Assembly (NCBI RefSeq): GCF_002441855.2
Contig: NZ_CP029487.1
Span: 2,666,001 to 2,730,000, forward strand
From: Eubacterium maltosivorans
GTDB lineage: Bacteria; Bacillota; Clostridia; Eubacteriales; Eubacteriaceae
Direction: 5' to 3'
DNA length: 64,000 bases
The translations under genes and the position numbers were made by a program. The notes beneath the pieces are model-generated. The model saw only the letters and a program-made list of their open reading frames with translations, did no database searches and was not told the DNA's origin. This document shows, one piece after another, positions 8,639-16,549 of this stretch. Numbering within the stretch: position 1 is the first letter of the stretch; every line of letters starts with the position of its first letter.

Positions 8639-10036
8639 TTAATTTTGAGGAAGCGTGACTTTAAACGTAGTCCCGGCCCCCAGACAGCTGTCCACCGAAA
8701 TTTTTCCGCCGTGCAGCGAGATGATCTCCCGGGCAATGGCCATGCCAAGGCCCGTCCCTCCGCTGTCTGCGCCGGCCGAGACACCCCGGTAATAACGGTC
8801 AAAAAGCCGGTTTATCTGCGCTTCAGTCATCCCCTCTCCCTCATCCCATATCCGGATTTGACAGGGAACTCCTGAAATAATTTCTACCCCGATCCTCGCA
8901 TCGGCGCCGCTGTACAGAAGTGTATTGATGAGCAGGTTATTAAGGGCCCGCTTCATAAGTCCGGGGTCAATGTTTAAAATCTGACTGCCCTCTGCCTCAA
9001 ATTCTACAGTGCGTCCGGCATGACGGGGATCATTCAGACAGTCAATCACCAGCTCCCGAACAAACCGGATGATGTCCATGGTTTGCAGATTAAGGGGCAT
9101 CATGCCATTTTCAAGCTGATAGGTAAGCTTCAGATCATTGATGAGCGTCTCGGCGCAGGCGGTATTCTTCAAAATCGCGGCGCTGTATTTTTTAAGCTCG
9201 GTGCTGTCCGGCGTATCATCTGAAGCGGCCAGCAGTTCGGCATAGCCCCGTATGGGCGACAGCGGCGTTTTAAGATCATGTGTAATATTGGCGATCCATT
9301 CTTTCCTCAGCTGCTCGTCTTTCCTGCGGGCTTCCTCTGCCATTTGAAGGGTCCTGTCCAATGTATTTAAACTGACATGAATATCCTGAAAGACGCCTTT
9401 TTCCTGTATTGGCATATAACAGCGGCCGGCGATTTCATCCACTGCTTCAGTCATCTTTGAAAGCCTGCGGGTAACGGCAAAGCCATAGGCGAGCCCGAGA
9501 ACAGCGGTCAGGAAAATCACCGCGCCCGCACCAAACAGCGCATAGGACTTCCCGGAGGAAAAACGCCCAGCATTGACATTCATCGTGATTTTTGCAATAT
9601 CCATGGGAAAGCCAATGAGATAAGTCCAGCCCGTACCGCTATCCTCTGCCACACCAGAAAAAACAGCTTTGCTTCCACGACTGTCCAAAGTGTTTAGCAG
9701 CCTGTCCGGGGAATACTCCTCTGGCTGCCCTTCCGGCACAGAGACGCCCTTAACCACGCGGCCAGTACTGTCCAGAATCTGAAGCCAGAGGCCGTTATCC
9801 TTCAGTGCTTCAAACCCCCTCTGGGTGATTACCGGCTCACCCTCTAAAAAAATGATCTCCTCTGAAAAAGCCCTGGTAAACTCAGCAGGCCAGTCGCTGC
9901 GGACAATTTCCCCATCTGACTTCTGGACAGTCACGGCATAGACCACCATGCCCGCCCCGGCGGCCAGAATAAGAATCATGAGGATTAAAAATAACCCGTA
10001 GATGTGAAAAGCCGATTTATAGCCGGACCGTTTCAT
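8639..10036 (-). CDS. Two-component sensor histidine kinase
   Basis: A 465-aa membrane kinase. A helix at residues 14-36 and another near 172-194 enclose an extracellular sensor domain of about 135 residues. A HAMP-like linker follows (RRLSKMTEAVDEIAGR), then HisKA with the phosphorylated His in ITHDLKTPLSPIRGY (near 252), and HATPase_c with N-box RALNNLLINTLLYS, G1 IRIWDEGEGM and G2 GGTGLGMAIAREI. The gene overlaps the response regulator gene by 4 bp. The long extracellular domain differs from the short BceS type, so it senses something outside the membrane rather than flux through the transporter alone. Confidence 0.94.
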   Translation of the reverse strand: MKRSGYKSAFHIYGLFLILMILILAAGAGMVVYAVTVQKSDGEIVRSDWPAEFTRAFSEEIIFLEGEPVITQRGFEALKDNGLWLQILDSTGRVVKGVSVPEGQPEEYSPDRLLNTLDSRGSKAVFSGVAEDSGTGWTYLIGFPMDIAKITMNVNAGRFSSGKSYALFGAGAVIFLTAVLGLAYGFAVTRRLSKMTEAVDEIAGRCYMPIQEKGVFQDIHVSLNTLDRTLQMAEEARRKDEQLRKEWIANITHDLKTPLSPIRGYAELLAASDDTPDSTELKKYSAAILKNTACAETLINDLKLTYQLENGMMPLNLQTMDIIRFVRELVIDCLNDPRHAGRTVEFEAEGSQILNIDPGLMKRALNNLLINTLLYSGADARIGVEIISGVPCQIRIWDEGEGMTEAQINRLFDRYYRGVSAGADSGGTGLGMAIAREIISLHGGKISVDSCLGAGTTFKVTLPQN

Positions 10037-10752
10037 TGCCCTGTCCCCACAGCCAGCCGATAGCCCAGTCCCTTAACGGTCAGGATAAGATCTGGACTTG
10101 AAGGGTCTTTCTCAATCTTTTCCCGAAGATGGTGGATATGGACCATAATGGTATTGTCACACACTGCGCTCAGCTCACCCCATACCTGCTCATAAAGCCG
10201 GTCTTTACTGATAATCTTTCCCGCGTTTTCGGCCAGATATAAAAGAATGCCGAACTCCCGGGCAGTCAGCTCAAGCTCCCGCCCATTCTGGTAAACACGG
10301 CTGCCGTCCACGTCAATCTCCAGCCCGCCAGCGTTTATCCGTCGGCCAGCGGCCGCATCTGCTGTTTTATTGTATTCCATCCGCCGGAGCTGGGCCTTGA
10401 CGCGAAAAACCAGTTCCTTTGGACTGAAGGGCTTGGTGATATAATCGTCTCCTCCGCTGCCGAGCCCGAGAATTTTATCCACATCATCGTTCCTCGCAGA
10501 TAAAAACAGTACTGGACAATAGGAAAATTCACGGATTGCCCGGCAGACCTCGATTCCGTCCATGTCTGGCAGCATGATGTCAAGAATTACCACATCCGGC
10601 GCATTTTTCTCACAAACCGCAAGCGCTTCACTTCCTGTAAACGCCCTGTTAACACAGCGGAAGCCCTCTTTTCTGAGGGCTGTTTCCACTAATTCGGTAA
10701 TATCCGGCTCATCATCGACCAACAAAATTCTTTTGTCATAAACGCTTTCCAT
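10033..10752 (-). CDS. Response regulator, OmpR/PhoB family
   Basis: A 239-aa DNA-binding regulator. The receiver domain has the acidic pair in LLVDDEPDI, the phosphorylated Asp in VVILDIMLPDMDG (about residue 55), the Ser of LFLSARNDD and the Lys of ITKPFSPKE. The C-terminal winged helix runs from about residue 135 (LELTAREFGILLYLAEN ... VHIHHLREKIEKDPSSPDLILTVKGLGYRL). The start is preceded by AAAGGAGGAGCC. It is transcribed with the kinase and is the probable activator of the adjacent ABC genes. Confidence 0.95.
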   Translation of the reverse strand: MESVYDKRILLVDDEPDITELVETALRKEGFRCVNRAFTGSEALAVCEKNAPDVVILDIMLPDMDGIEVCRAIREFSYCPVLFLSARNDDVDKILGLGSGGDDYITKPFSPKELVFRVKAQLRRMEYNKTADAAAGRRINAGGLEIDVDGSRVYQNGRELELTAREFGILLYLAENAGKIISKDRLYEQVWGELSAVCDNTIMVHIHHLREKIEKDPSSPDLILTVKGLGYRLAVGTGQ

Positions 10753-10790
10753 GGCTCCTCCTTTTTATGGCTTTATTTCTATTTTTATTC

Positions 10791-10819
10791 ACTATATGCC
10801 ATTTAGAGCACCCTGTCAA
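10791..10819 (-). promoter_or_regulatory. Sigma-A promoter of the two-component operon
   Basis: On the minus strand TTGACA (10814-10819), 17 bp, TATAGT (10791-10796); the response regulator gene starts 39 bp further on. Confidence 0.8.
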
Positions 10820-10832
10820 GCGCAGGCTCAAT

Positions 10833-11216
10833 TCAGCCTTTCACTTTACGTTCCTTAAAAACTGTTTTTGCTGCAGTTACTGCGTTTAAAACCCTGGGAA
10901 AGCCCACGTACGGGATACACTGGATAAAAACCTCGATGATTTTTTCCCGGGAAAGCCCAACATTTAAGGCGCCGTTGATATGAACCCTCAGCTGGGCCTC
11001 ACAGCCGCCTGATGTCAGCAGACTGGAAATGGTGATGATCTCCCGCTCCTCCAGTGTAAGCCCGGCCCTGGGGTAAATATCCCCAAAAGCAAATTCCACA
11101 ATATAACGCCCCAGATCCGGCGCGATATCCTTCAAAGACTCAATCACACCCTCACCCGCATTGCCGTCAATCTGGCGTAGCATTTCCATGCCTTTATCAA
11201 ATCTTTTGTCATTCAT
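10833..11216 (-). CDS. Carboxymuconolactone decarboxylase family protein
   Basis: A 127-aa CMD/AhpD-like protein. The core is LEEREIITISSLLTSGGCEAQLRVHINGALNVGLSREKI, in which the Cys and the His six residues later correspond to the catalytic pair region of the family. A single Cys (no CxxC) points to the gamma-carboxymuconolactone decarboxylase-like branch rather than to AhpD peroxidase reductants. A strong AGGAGGTAAGATCAA ribosome site fixes the start. It is divergent from a MerR-family gene, and the intervening promoter carries a MerR-style operator. The real substrate is unknown. Confidence 0.85.
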   Translation of the reverse strand: MNDKRFDKGMEMLRQIDGNAGEGVIESLKDIAPDLGRYIVEFAFGDIYPRAGLTLEEREIITISSLLTSGGCEAQLRVHINGALNVGLSREKIIEVFIQCIPYVGFPRVLNAVTAAKTVFKERKVKG

Positions 11217-11240
11217 TTGATCTTACCTCCTGTTTCTTTT

Positions 11241-11273
11241 ATAATAAAAGTGTAGTCCTTAGACTATAGTCAA
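11241..11273 (-). promoter_or_regulatory. MerR-type promoter/operator of the CMD gene
   Basis: The minus strand reads TTGACT (11268-11273), a 20-21 bp spacer, then TTATTA/TATTAT (11241-11247). A perfect dyad TAGTC-N4-GACTA (11253-11266) is centred in the spacer. An overlong spacer holding a dyad is the hallmark of promoters that MerR-family proteins twist into activity. Confidence 0.75.
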
Positions 11274-11302
11274 AGTCAAGCAAAAGGTAAAGGAGTCTTA
11301 AA

Positions 11303-11653
11303 ATGACCATCGGTGAACTTACCAAAAAGACGGGTATCGGCGAGCATACCCTGCGCTTCTACGAAAAAAAGGGCCTTATCCGGGTCCCTCGAGATGGACA
11401 AGGCCGCCGTTTTTACACGGAAAAAGATATCGAATGGGTATGCTTCATCAAACGTCTGAAGGATACCGGCATGCTGCTAAAAGATATTAAAATTTATGCC
11501 GACCTCCGTTACGAAGGCGACCATACCGCCGCCGAGCGCTTGAAAATTCTTAGAAGGCACCGTGAATACGTCGAAGAACAGCGCCGCAAATGGGATGAGT
11601 ATCTCAAAAACCTCGATGCAAAAATCGGTATTTATGAGGAGATGGTAAGGTGA
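11303..11653 (+). CDS. MerR family transcriptional regulator
   Basis: A 116-aa regulator with the N-terminal winged helix MTIGELTKKTGIGEHTLRFYEKKGLI and wing FYTEKDIEWVCFIKRLKDTGM, followed by a coiled-coil dimer helix (residues 75-115). There is no C-terminal metal-binding cysteine cluster, so it resembles the AdhR/NmlR branch that senses aldehydes or other electrophiles. It is transcribed away from the CMD gene and probably controls it. Its stop codon abuts the stop of the convergent next gene with no base between them (TGA|TCA). Confidence 0.92.
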   Translation: MTIGELTKKTGIGEHTLRFYEKKGLIRVPRDGQGRRFYTEKDIEWVCFIKRLKDTGMLLKDIKIYADLRYEGDHTAAERLKILRRHREYVEEQRRKWDEYLKNLDAKIGIYEEMVR

Positions 11654-12127
11654 TCAGTCTCTCTGCGAGCATTTGGCCGCGTCAATGGCCAGGACAATCA
11701 TTAGCGATAAGAGTATGTCCTGCGGGTCTGTGATGTCGATCACATAGGTGTCGGTAAGGTTAAACAGCTGCTTGGACGCCTGCATAATCATACGACCTTG
11801 GCGGTCCACCACCTCGTATTCCCACTCAAAGAGATCTCCTTCTACACTCCAGTCGTTACAGTTTAAGGTGAAGGCCGGCCTGAAGAAAGTAAACTTTTTC
11901 TGAATCTCTCCAATCTCCCGGCCATTCTGGTACAGGGCGAACCGCTGCAGCAGCGTAAGCACTTCCTCTTTTACAGTTCCCACATGCTCGCCGAAGCGGT
12001 CATAAATCTCAAGGCAATGTCCCCAGGACAGGCGGCCCTTAACTGTAAAAACCGTTTCTCCCGCCTCATCATAAATATCATAACTGTCAAACCAGGAGAA
12101 CAGCCGCTGTTTGAATAGTAATTTCAT
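11654..12127 (-). CDS. LURP-one-related (YxjI-like) protein
   Basis: A 157-aa protein of the LOR/Tubby-like beta-barrel family: MKLLFKQRLFSWFDSYDIYDEAGETVFTVKG opens it, and the repeated beta pattern (LEIYDRFGEHVGTVKEE, WEYEVVDRQGRMIMQASKQ) with the end YVIDITDPQDILLSLMIVLAIDA is typical. The start at 12127 is chosen because AAAGGAGGAAAAG lies just before it; an in-frame ATG 36 bp upstream has none. Members are common in Firmicutes, and a membrane-associated or scavenging role is suspected, not shown. Confidence 0.85.
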   Translation of the reverse strand: MKLLFKQRLFSWFDSYDIYDEAGETVFTVKGRLSWGHCLEIYDRFGEHVGTVKEEVLTLLQRFALYQNGREIGEIQKKFTFFRPAFTLNCNDWSVEGDLFEWEYEVVDRQGRMIMQASKQLFNLTDTYVIDITDPQDILLSLMIVLAIDAAKCSQRD

Positions 12128-12181
12128 CTTTTCCTCCTTTAATGTATACTTGCCATAATACAACTATTTCCTTTAATTTTA

Positions 12182-12190
12182 TGCTATAAT
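12182..12190 (+). promoter_or_regulatory. Extended -10 promoter of brnQ
   Basis: TGCTATAAT, an extended -10 (TGnTATAAT), lies 32 bp before the brnQ ATG. No recognisable -35 is present, which is usual for extended -10 promoters. Confidence 0.55.
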
Positions 12191-12221
12191 GCACCTATTA
12201 ATTGTATTTAGGGGAGACATT

Positions 12222-13550
12222 ATGCAGAGATTATCACGAAAAAACACTTTTCTCATCGGGATTACGCTTTTCTCGATGTTTTTTGGCGCGGGAAATTTAA
12301 TATTTCCGCCCTTTCTGGGGGAACAGGCAGGAAGCCTGGCCTGGCTTGCCTTTGCGGGCTTTGCCATCAGTGCCATTGGTCTTCCGATACTGGGGGTTGC
12401 GGCTGTGGCAAAATCCGGTGGATTGAGTGCTCTGGCCGGCCGGGTGCACCCTGTTTTCGCGGCGGTATTTACCTTTTTAATTTACCTGTCCATCGGCCCC
12501 TGCCTTGCCATTCCGCGTACGGCCAGCACGTCCTTTGAAATGGCTGTGCTGCCGTTTTTGCCCGAGGGCAGCGGCGGCAGTCTTATATTGTTTCTTTACT
12601 CCATTGTCTTTTTTGCCGTGGCGCTGCTGCTGGCGCTCAAGCCAGACAAGCTCACAGACCGGCTCGGCAAAAAACTGACGCCCTGCCTGCTGGCTTTGAT
12701 TTTTATTATCTTTGCCGCCTGTGTGCTCTTCCCACCGGGCAGTTATGGTGCTGCTACTGGCAGCTACGCCTCCAATTCCTTTGTCCAGGGCTTTCTGGAC
12801 GGCTACCAGACAATGGACACCATCGCGGCGCTTAACTTCGGCATTATTATTGCTTTAAACATAAGGGCCTTCGGCATCGGTGAGGACAGGCTGGTCGTAC
12901 GTGAAACCATTAAGGCCGGTTGGATTGCCGGCGGGCTTCTGCTGGCTGTCTATGCGGCGCTGACCCATGTAGGCGCTTTATCTGGCGGCAGCTTTGGCGC
13001 TACCGCCAACGGCGCGCAGACATTGACTCAGATTGTCATGCATCTTTTTGGCCCGGCCGGGCTCATCATTCTGGCTTTGATCTTTCTCATTGCCTGTCTG
13101 AACACCTGCGTGGGGCTGATCAGCTGCTGCAGCGAATATTTCAGCGGTCTTTTTCCGCGGTTCTCTTATAAAAAGTGGGCGGTCTTTTTTGCCTTTATCA
13201 GTATGGTTATCTCAAATGCGGGGTTGAACAAAATTCTGGAGGTATCCATTCCAGTGCTCAACTGCCTTTATCCGGTGGCCATTGTGCTCATTCTGCTAGC
13301 TTTTCTGCAAAAATGGGTCGGTGGCTTTTCCTGGGTCTACCCTACGGCCATCCTGTTTACCGGCGTGGTCAGCATTATCTATGCTCTGGATCTGAAAAGC
13401 CTGGTCATACCCTGGCTGACCAGCCTGACGTCCAAAATTCCTCTTTACAGTCTTGGCCTGGGCTGGCTGATTCCCGCGGCCATCGGCATTGCCCTGGGAA
13501 TTCTGCTGTCCCTTGTCTTTAAAAAGAAAAGCCCTCAGGACAATGGCTGA
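12222..13550 (+). CDS. brnQ: Branched-chain amino acid transport system II carrier protein
   Basis: A 442-aa LIVCS-family cation symporter for leucine, isoleucine and valine in the cytoplasmic membrane. About 12 hydrophobic segments are visible. The N-terminal family signature is FLIGITLFSMFFGAGNLIFPPFLGEQAG (residues 10-37), followed by GPCLAIPRTASTSFEMAV near 100. The start at 12222 is chosen over an ATG 33 bp upstream because GGGGAG precedes it. It stands alone as a transcription unit. It converges with the penicillin-binding protein-like gene, which ends 15 bp away. Confidence 0.94.
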   Translation: MQRLSRKNTFLIGITLFSMFFGAGNLIFPPFLGEQAGSLAWLAFAGFAISAIGLPILGVAAVAKSGGLSALAGRVHPVFAAVFTFLIYLSIGPCLAIPRTASTSFEMAVLPFLPEGSGGSLILFLYSIVFFAVALLLALKPDKLTDRLGKKLTPCLLALIFIIFAACVLFPPGSYGAATGSYASNSFVQGFLDGYQTMDTIAALNFGIIIALNIRAFGIGEDRLVVRETIKAGWIAGGLLLAVYAALTHVGALSGGSFGATANGAQTLTQIVMHLFGPAGLIILALIFLIACLNTCVGLISCCSEYFSGLFPRFSYKKWAVFFAFISMVISNAGLNKILEVSIPVLNCLYPVAIVLILLAFLQKWVGGFSWVYPTAILFTGVVSIIYALDLKSLVIPWLTSLTSKIPLYSLGLGWLIPAAIGIALGILLSLVFKKKSPQDNG

Positions 13551-13565
13551 ACAACTCATCTTTTT

Positions 13566-15401
13566 TCAGAAAACCGCGCGTATCTTTTCTGCCAGATATC
13601 CGGCGCCGCCCCGGCCCTCAATATCCACTGCCGCAGCGACTACCAGCAGTGGATTCTCGGCTGCCGGGTCTGTATAAAACATGGCGCACAGAGCCGTATC
13701 CTGATTTTTCGCGGCATCCGCTGAACCTTTCTGTAACGCTGTACCTGTTTTTCCCGCGAGGGCTCTTCCCTTTGAGCTTTTTTCTGCCTGCGCGAGGCTT
13801 TTTCTGATGTTGTCGGCCTTTTCCTGGGAAATCACATTCTTTTTCCAGTACTTCACCATCGGGTTGGCATCATATTTGATATAGGGTTGAACCATATTAC
13901 CGTCATTCACAAGGGCAGAGTAAATTAACGCCAGATGCAGGGGACTGGCGGCCATGCCCGTTGTGCCGTTCCCCGCTGCCGTCAGGTCGCCGTCAATTGT
14001 ACCGTTTTCTGAAATTTTGGAGACTTCCATAGTAAAATCAAAGGGCAGTGCTTCTCCAAAGCCAAGCTTTTTGAGCTGTTCGACGTACTCCTCGCCGGTT
14101 TTCACGCCTGCCTCAAGTGTTGCTGGCTGGATAAGCTCACCCGGCGCATAGACTTTCACAAACCGGTTAAGAAGCGGATTGTCCGGATCGCTGTTCAGGC
14201 TGTCCTTTTCAGCATGACTCATGCCAAGAATAAAAGCATTGGGATTATAGGACGGTGTGCTGACCAAGGCCAGCACCGCGCCGTTTTTCGGATCAATGGC
14301 GGCCGCGGCGCTTTTATCCCTGGCAAGCTGATCGTAAAGGGCTGTCTGAAGCCCGGTATCGATGGTCGTCTGGACATCAAATCCCTTTACTGGTGAGCTT
14401 TCACACAGAACCCGGCTTGTCTTAATCCCGTCACTGCTGGTATCGTTGACGGTGATGGCGCCTCCGTCCTTTCCTCTCAGCTGACGGTCAAAAATCTTTT
14501 CAAGCCCGCTTTTGCCTACAATGCTCGTATCCCGGTAGTCTCCTTCACCCTTACGCGCTTCCAACTCCTCAGCCGTGATCGCGCCGATATAACCTGTCAG
14601 ATGCGCAGCTTTTTCCCCATAGGGATAGCTGCGCACCGCTGCTTCTCCAATCATTACACCCGGCACCTGCAGAAGCGCCGCCTCCAGCCCCGCGTCGATT
14701 TCTGGCAGTGTTTTTACCGGAACATAAATTTCCTCTGTCACCCAGGAAGCGGACAGCGCATCCTCAATATCTTCTGTGGTAATCCCCAGAATTCCGGCCA
14801 CTGCCGCCAGATCTGCCGCCCTGGTCTCTGCGTTTATTTTTCCAGGGACAAAGCCTACCGAGGGGGCTGTGCCGGGTCCTGCCAGCATATTGCCGTCCTT
14901 ATCCAGAATACTTCCCCGCTCTGCTGCCGTTGTGGTAACGCTTACTTTGGTGGTCTCGCTAAGCCCCGGCAAAATGACCGCTGAATTCCAGACAAGCCGG
15001 TACTCTCCGAAGAAGGTGTCCTTCCTCAGCCTCACATTGCCTGGGTTGGCAAGCACCCCGGCCACAGTTTCCATCTTCAGGTTATAATAAGCCTGCTGCT
15101 GTTTTGAATCAATTTTTTCAACACTCATGACCTCCAGCTTCAAATCCCTGGCTTCAATGCCCTCATAGATATTTTTATTCCGCGTGATAAAATCCTCCCG
15201 GCTGATGAGCTTTTTAGAATCATCACTGATGAGCAGATACATTTTGACGTAATCCCGCTCTTCTACTGCCTTGAAGTACCGTTCCAGAGCACGCTCCGGC
15301 GTGTTGACTGAACGATAGGCCGCAAGGGCCAGCGCTGCGACGATGACCACCAGCGCCGCTATACCGACAGCCATCTTGATTTTTTTACCGTCTGCTTTCA
15401 T
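13566..15401 (-). CDS. MecA-like penicillin-binding protein lacking catalytic SxxK and SxN motifs
   Basis: A 611-aa membrane-anchored protein: one N-terminal helix (residues 10-28), an NTF2-like MecA_N domain (about 32-145), a dimerisation domain (TTAAERGSILDKDGNMLAGP onward) and a transpeptidase fold from about 320. In class B PBPs the text after PLLNRF reads PGSTFK-like with the Ser nucleophile and Lys; here it is YAPGELIQPATL, so both are replaced. The following segment that should carry SxN is shortened (GVKTGEEYVEQLKKLGFG). Only the third motif remains, AGKTGTALQ. It therefore cannot acylate in the normal way and may be a scaffold or sensor. The ribosome site is GGAGGTGAAACC. Confidence 0.88.
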   Translation of the reverse strand: MKADGKKIKMAVGIAALVVIVAALALAAYRSVNTPERALERYFKAVEERDYVKMYLLISDDSKKLISREDFITRNKNIYEGIEARDLKLEVMSVEKIDSKQQQAYYNLKMETVAGVLANPGNVRLRKDTFFGEYRLVWNSAVILPGLSETTKVSVTTTAAERGSILDKDGNMLAGPGTAPSVGFVPGKINAETRAADLAAVAGILGITTEDIEDALSASWVTEEIYVPVKTLPEIDAGLEAALLQVPGVMIGEAAVRSYPYGEKAAHLTGYIGAITAEELEARKGEGDYRDTSIVGKSGLEKIFDRQLRGKDGGAITVNDTSSDGIKTSRVLCESSPVKGFDVQTTIDTGLQTALYDQLARDKSAAAAIDPKNGAVLALVSTPSYNPNAFILGMSHAEKDSLNSDPDNPLLNRFVKVYAPGELIQPATLEAGVKTGEEYVEQLKKLGFGEALPFDFTMEVSKISENGTIDGDLTAAGNGTTGMAASPLHLALIYSALVNDGNMVQPYIKYDANPMVKYWKKNVISQEKADNIRKSLAQAEKSSKGRALAGKTGTALQKGSADAAKNQDTALCAMFYTDPAAENPLLVVAAAVDIEGRGGAGYLAEKIRAVF

Positions 15402-15427
15402 GGTTTCACCTCCACTTCTTTAAGCTT

Positions 15428-15456
15428 ATTATATGATGATTATACTTTGACGTAAA
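15428..15456 (-). promoter_or_regulatory. Promoter of PBP-like gene
   Basis: Minus strand TTTACG (15451-15456), 17 bp, TATAAT (15428-15433), 27 bp before the start codon. Confidence 0.7.
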
Positions 15457-15476
15457 GAAGTTTTAAGCGGGGATAT

Positions 15477-15506
15477 TAAAAAAGATGCTCCTTACTGAAG
15501 CATCTT
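15477..15506 (-). terminator. Terminator of the AraC/ASCH/PEBP operon
   Basis: Minus-strand arms AAGATGCT and AGCATCTT (15499-15506, 15482-15489) followed by six T, about 50 bp after the PEBP stop. Confidence 0.8.
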
Positions 15507-15555
15507 AAGTAATACCATGCGAACATCTCATAGCTGCGGCTGTTCCCATAATTTT

Positions 15556-16059
15556 TCAATCTCTGTATGTCCCCTTGATGGTGACCTGATCTAAAACATG
15601 GCCTTCCATCTGGCGGTACAGCTCGTTGTAATAAAAGCCGTTTTCCAATTCCAGCAGCGTATTCAGGGCATACACATGGATTTCGTAGATATGCGGCGCG
15701 TTCGGCGGCGCCATACCTCCGTAAAAGGACGACAACGCTCTGCTCTGTCTGCCTCCCTGGATACTCATGCAGCTGTTCGCACCTTGGACAAAATCCGTGG
15801 CAGTCTGGCTCTCATTTTCCAGAAGCTCATTACGCGTAATGTTTGCCGCCGTCCAGTGAATCCATGAAAAGCCGCCTGTGACAGGGAAAGCGTCCTTATC
15901 CTCCAGAACCAGCGCAAAGGATTTTGTGCCTTCTGGTGCGTCCTCAATTTTCAGCGGTAAGGAATATGTCGGCATACCGTTTTCGTTAAACTGGCTGCCG
16001 CGTTTTCCGTATTTGTCCTCAATAATGCCGTTGACAATTCCAGTGCTTGTTACAATCAT
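15556..16059 (-). CDS. YbhB/YbcL family Raf kinase inhibitor-like protein (PEBP)
   Basis: A 167-aa phosphatidylethanolamine-binding-protein fold. The motif for the anion pocket is visible: SFALVLEDKDAFPVTGGFSWIHWTAANI (D-x-D-A-P-like stretch and xHW), then the loop YGGMAPPNAPHIYEIHVYALN, equivalent to GxxGPxPPxGxHRY. Function in bacteria is unknown; ligand binding is likely. A GGGAGGCAG ribosome site precedes the start. It is the last gene of a three-gene unit with the ASCH-like and AraC genes (gaps of 19 and 15 bp). Confidence 0.9.
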   Translation of the reverse strand: MIVTSTGIVNGIIEDKYGKRGSQFNENGMPTYSLPLKIEDAPEGTKSFALVLEDKDAFPVTGGFSWIHWTAANITRNELLENESQTATDFVQGANSCMSIQGGRQSRALSSFYGGMAPPNAPHIYEIHVYALNTLLELENGFYYNELYRQMEGHVLDQVTIKGTYRD

Positions 16060-16078
16060 TTTTCTGCCTCCCGAATTT

Positions 16079-16534
16079 TTATTTTAATTTTGATTTCTCA
16101 TAGTTGTAGGGAATACTGCTCCCCACCACCACGTCCTCAATCTTTTCAATGATCAGCCAGTCGTCCATATTGCCCTGATGGTCGAAAGCCAGAGGCTCAA
16201 TAGCCTCCACCTTTTCAAATTCTACCAGACAGAGACATTTTTTATGCCAGCGTTTTTTCTGTTTTTCGGATAAATTAAGCCTGTCCTGGTTTGACTCAAG
16301 GGCTTCATCAATGGCTTCCTCTGAAAGCTTGACATAATTTTTCACACTCTTTACCGCCGCCCTGGCCGAGATGGTTTTGCTGCCTTTTGTCATAAAGTAT
16401 AGTTTCTCACCCTCAAACACCCGGCTGTGGGGGATCTTCCTGCCGGCCGCGCCCCTCACGACCATGGTCTTTGTGCCATTCATAATCTTTTCCAATACTT
16501 TTTCTTTGTCATCGCAATAAACCAAATGTTCCAT
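16079..16534 (-). CDS. ASCH-like/PUA-fold hypothetical protein
   Basis: A 151-aa soluble protein. The pattern LEKIMNGTKTMVVRGAAGRKIPHSRVFEGEKLYFMTKGSKTISARAAVKSV resembles ASCH/PUA-type RNA-binding folds, in which a short helix is followed by a beta barrel containing a G.K.~~Rg motif. The middle is strongly charged (LSEEAIDEALESNQDRLNLSEKQKKRWHKK). I do not recognise a specific function. It lies between the AraC-type regulator and the PEBP gene, with GGAGGCAGTA before the start. Confidence 0.75.
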   Translation of the reverse strand: MEHLVYCDDKEKVLEKIMNGTKTMVVRGAAGRKIPHSRVFEGEKLYFMTKGSKTISARAAVKSVKNYVKLSEEAIDEALESNQDRLNLSEKQKKRWHKKCLCLVEFEKVEAIEPLAFDHQGNMDDWLIIEKIEDVVVGSSIPYNYEKSKLK

Positions 16535-16549
16535 TACTGCCTCCAGTCT

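Noticed and set aside
8639-10752. BceRS-type two-component system
   Set aside because: The kinase has a long extracellular sensor domain, unlike the short intramembrane-sensing BceS kinases.
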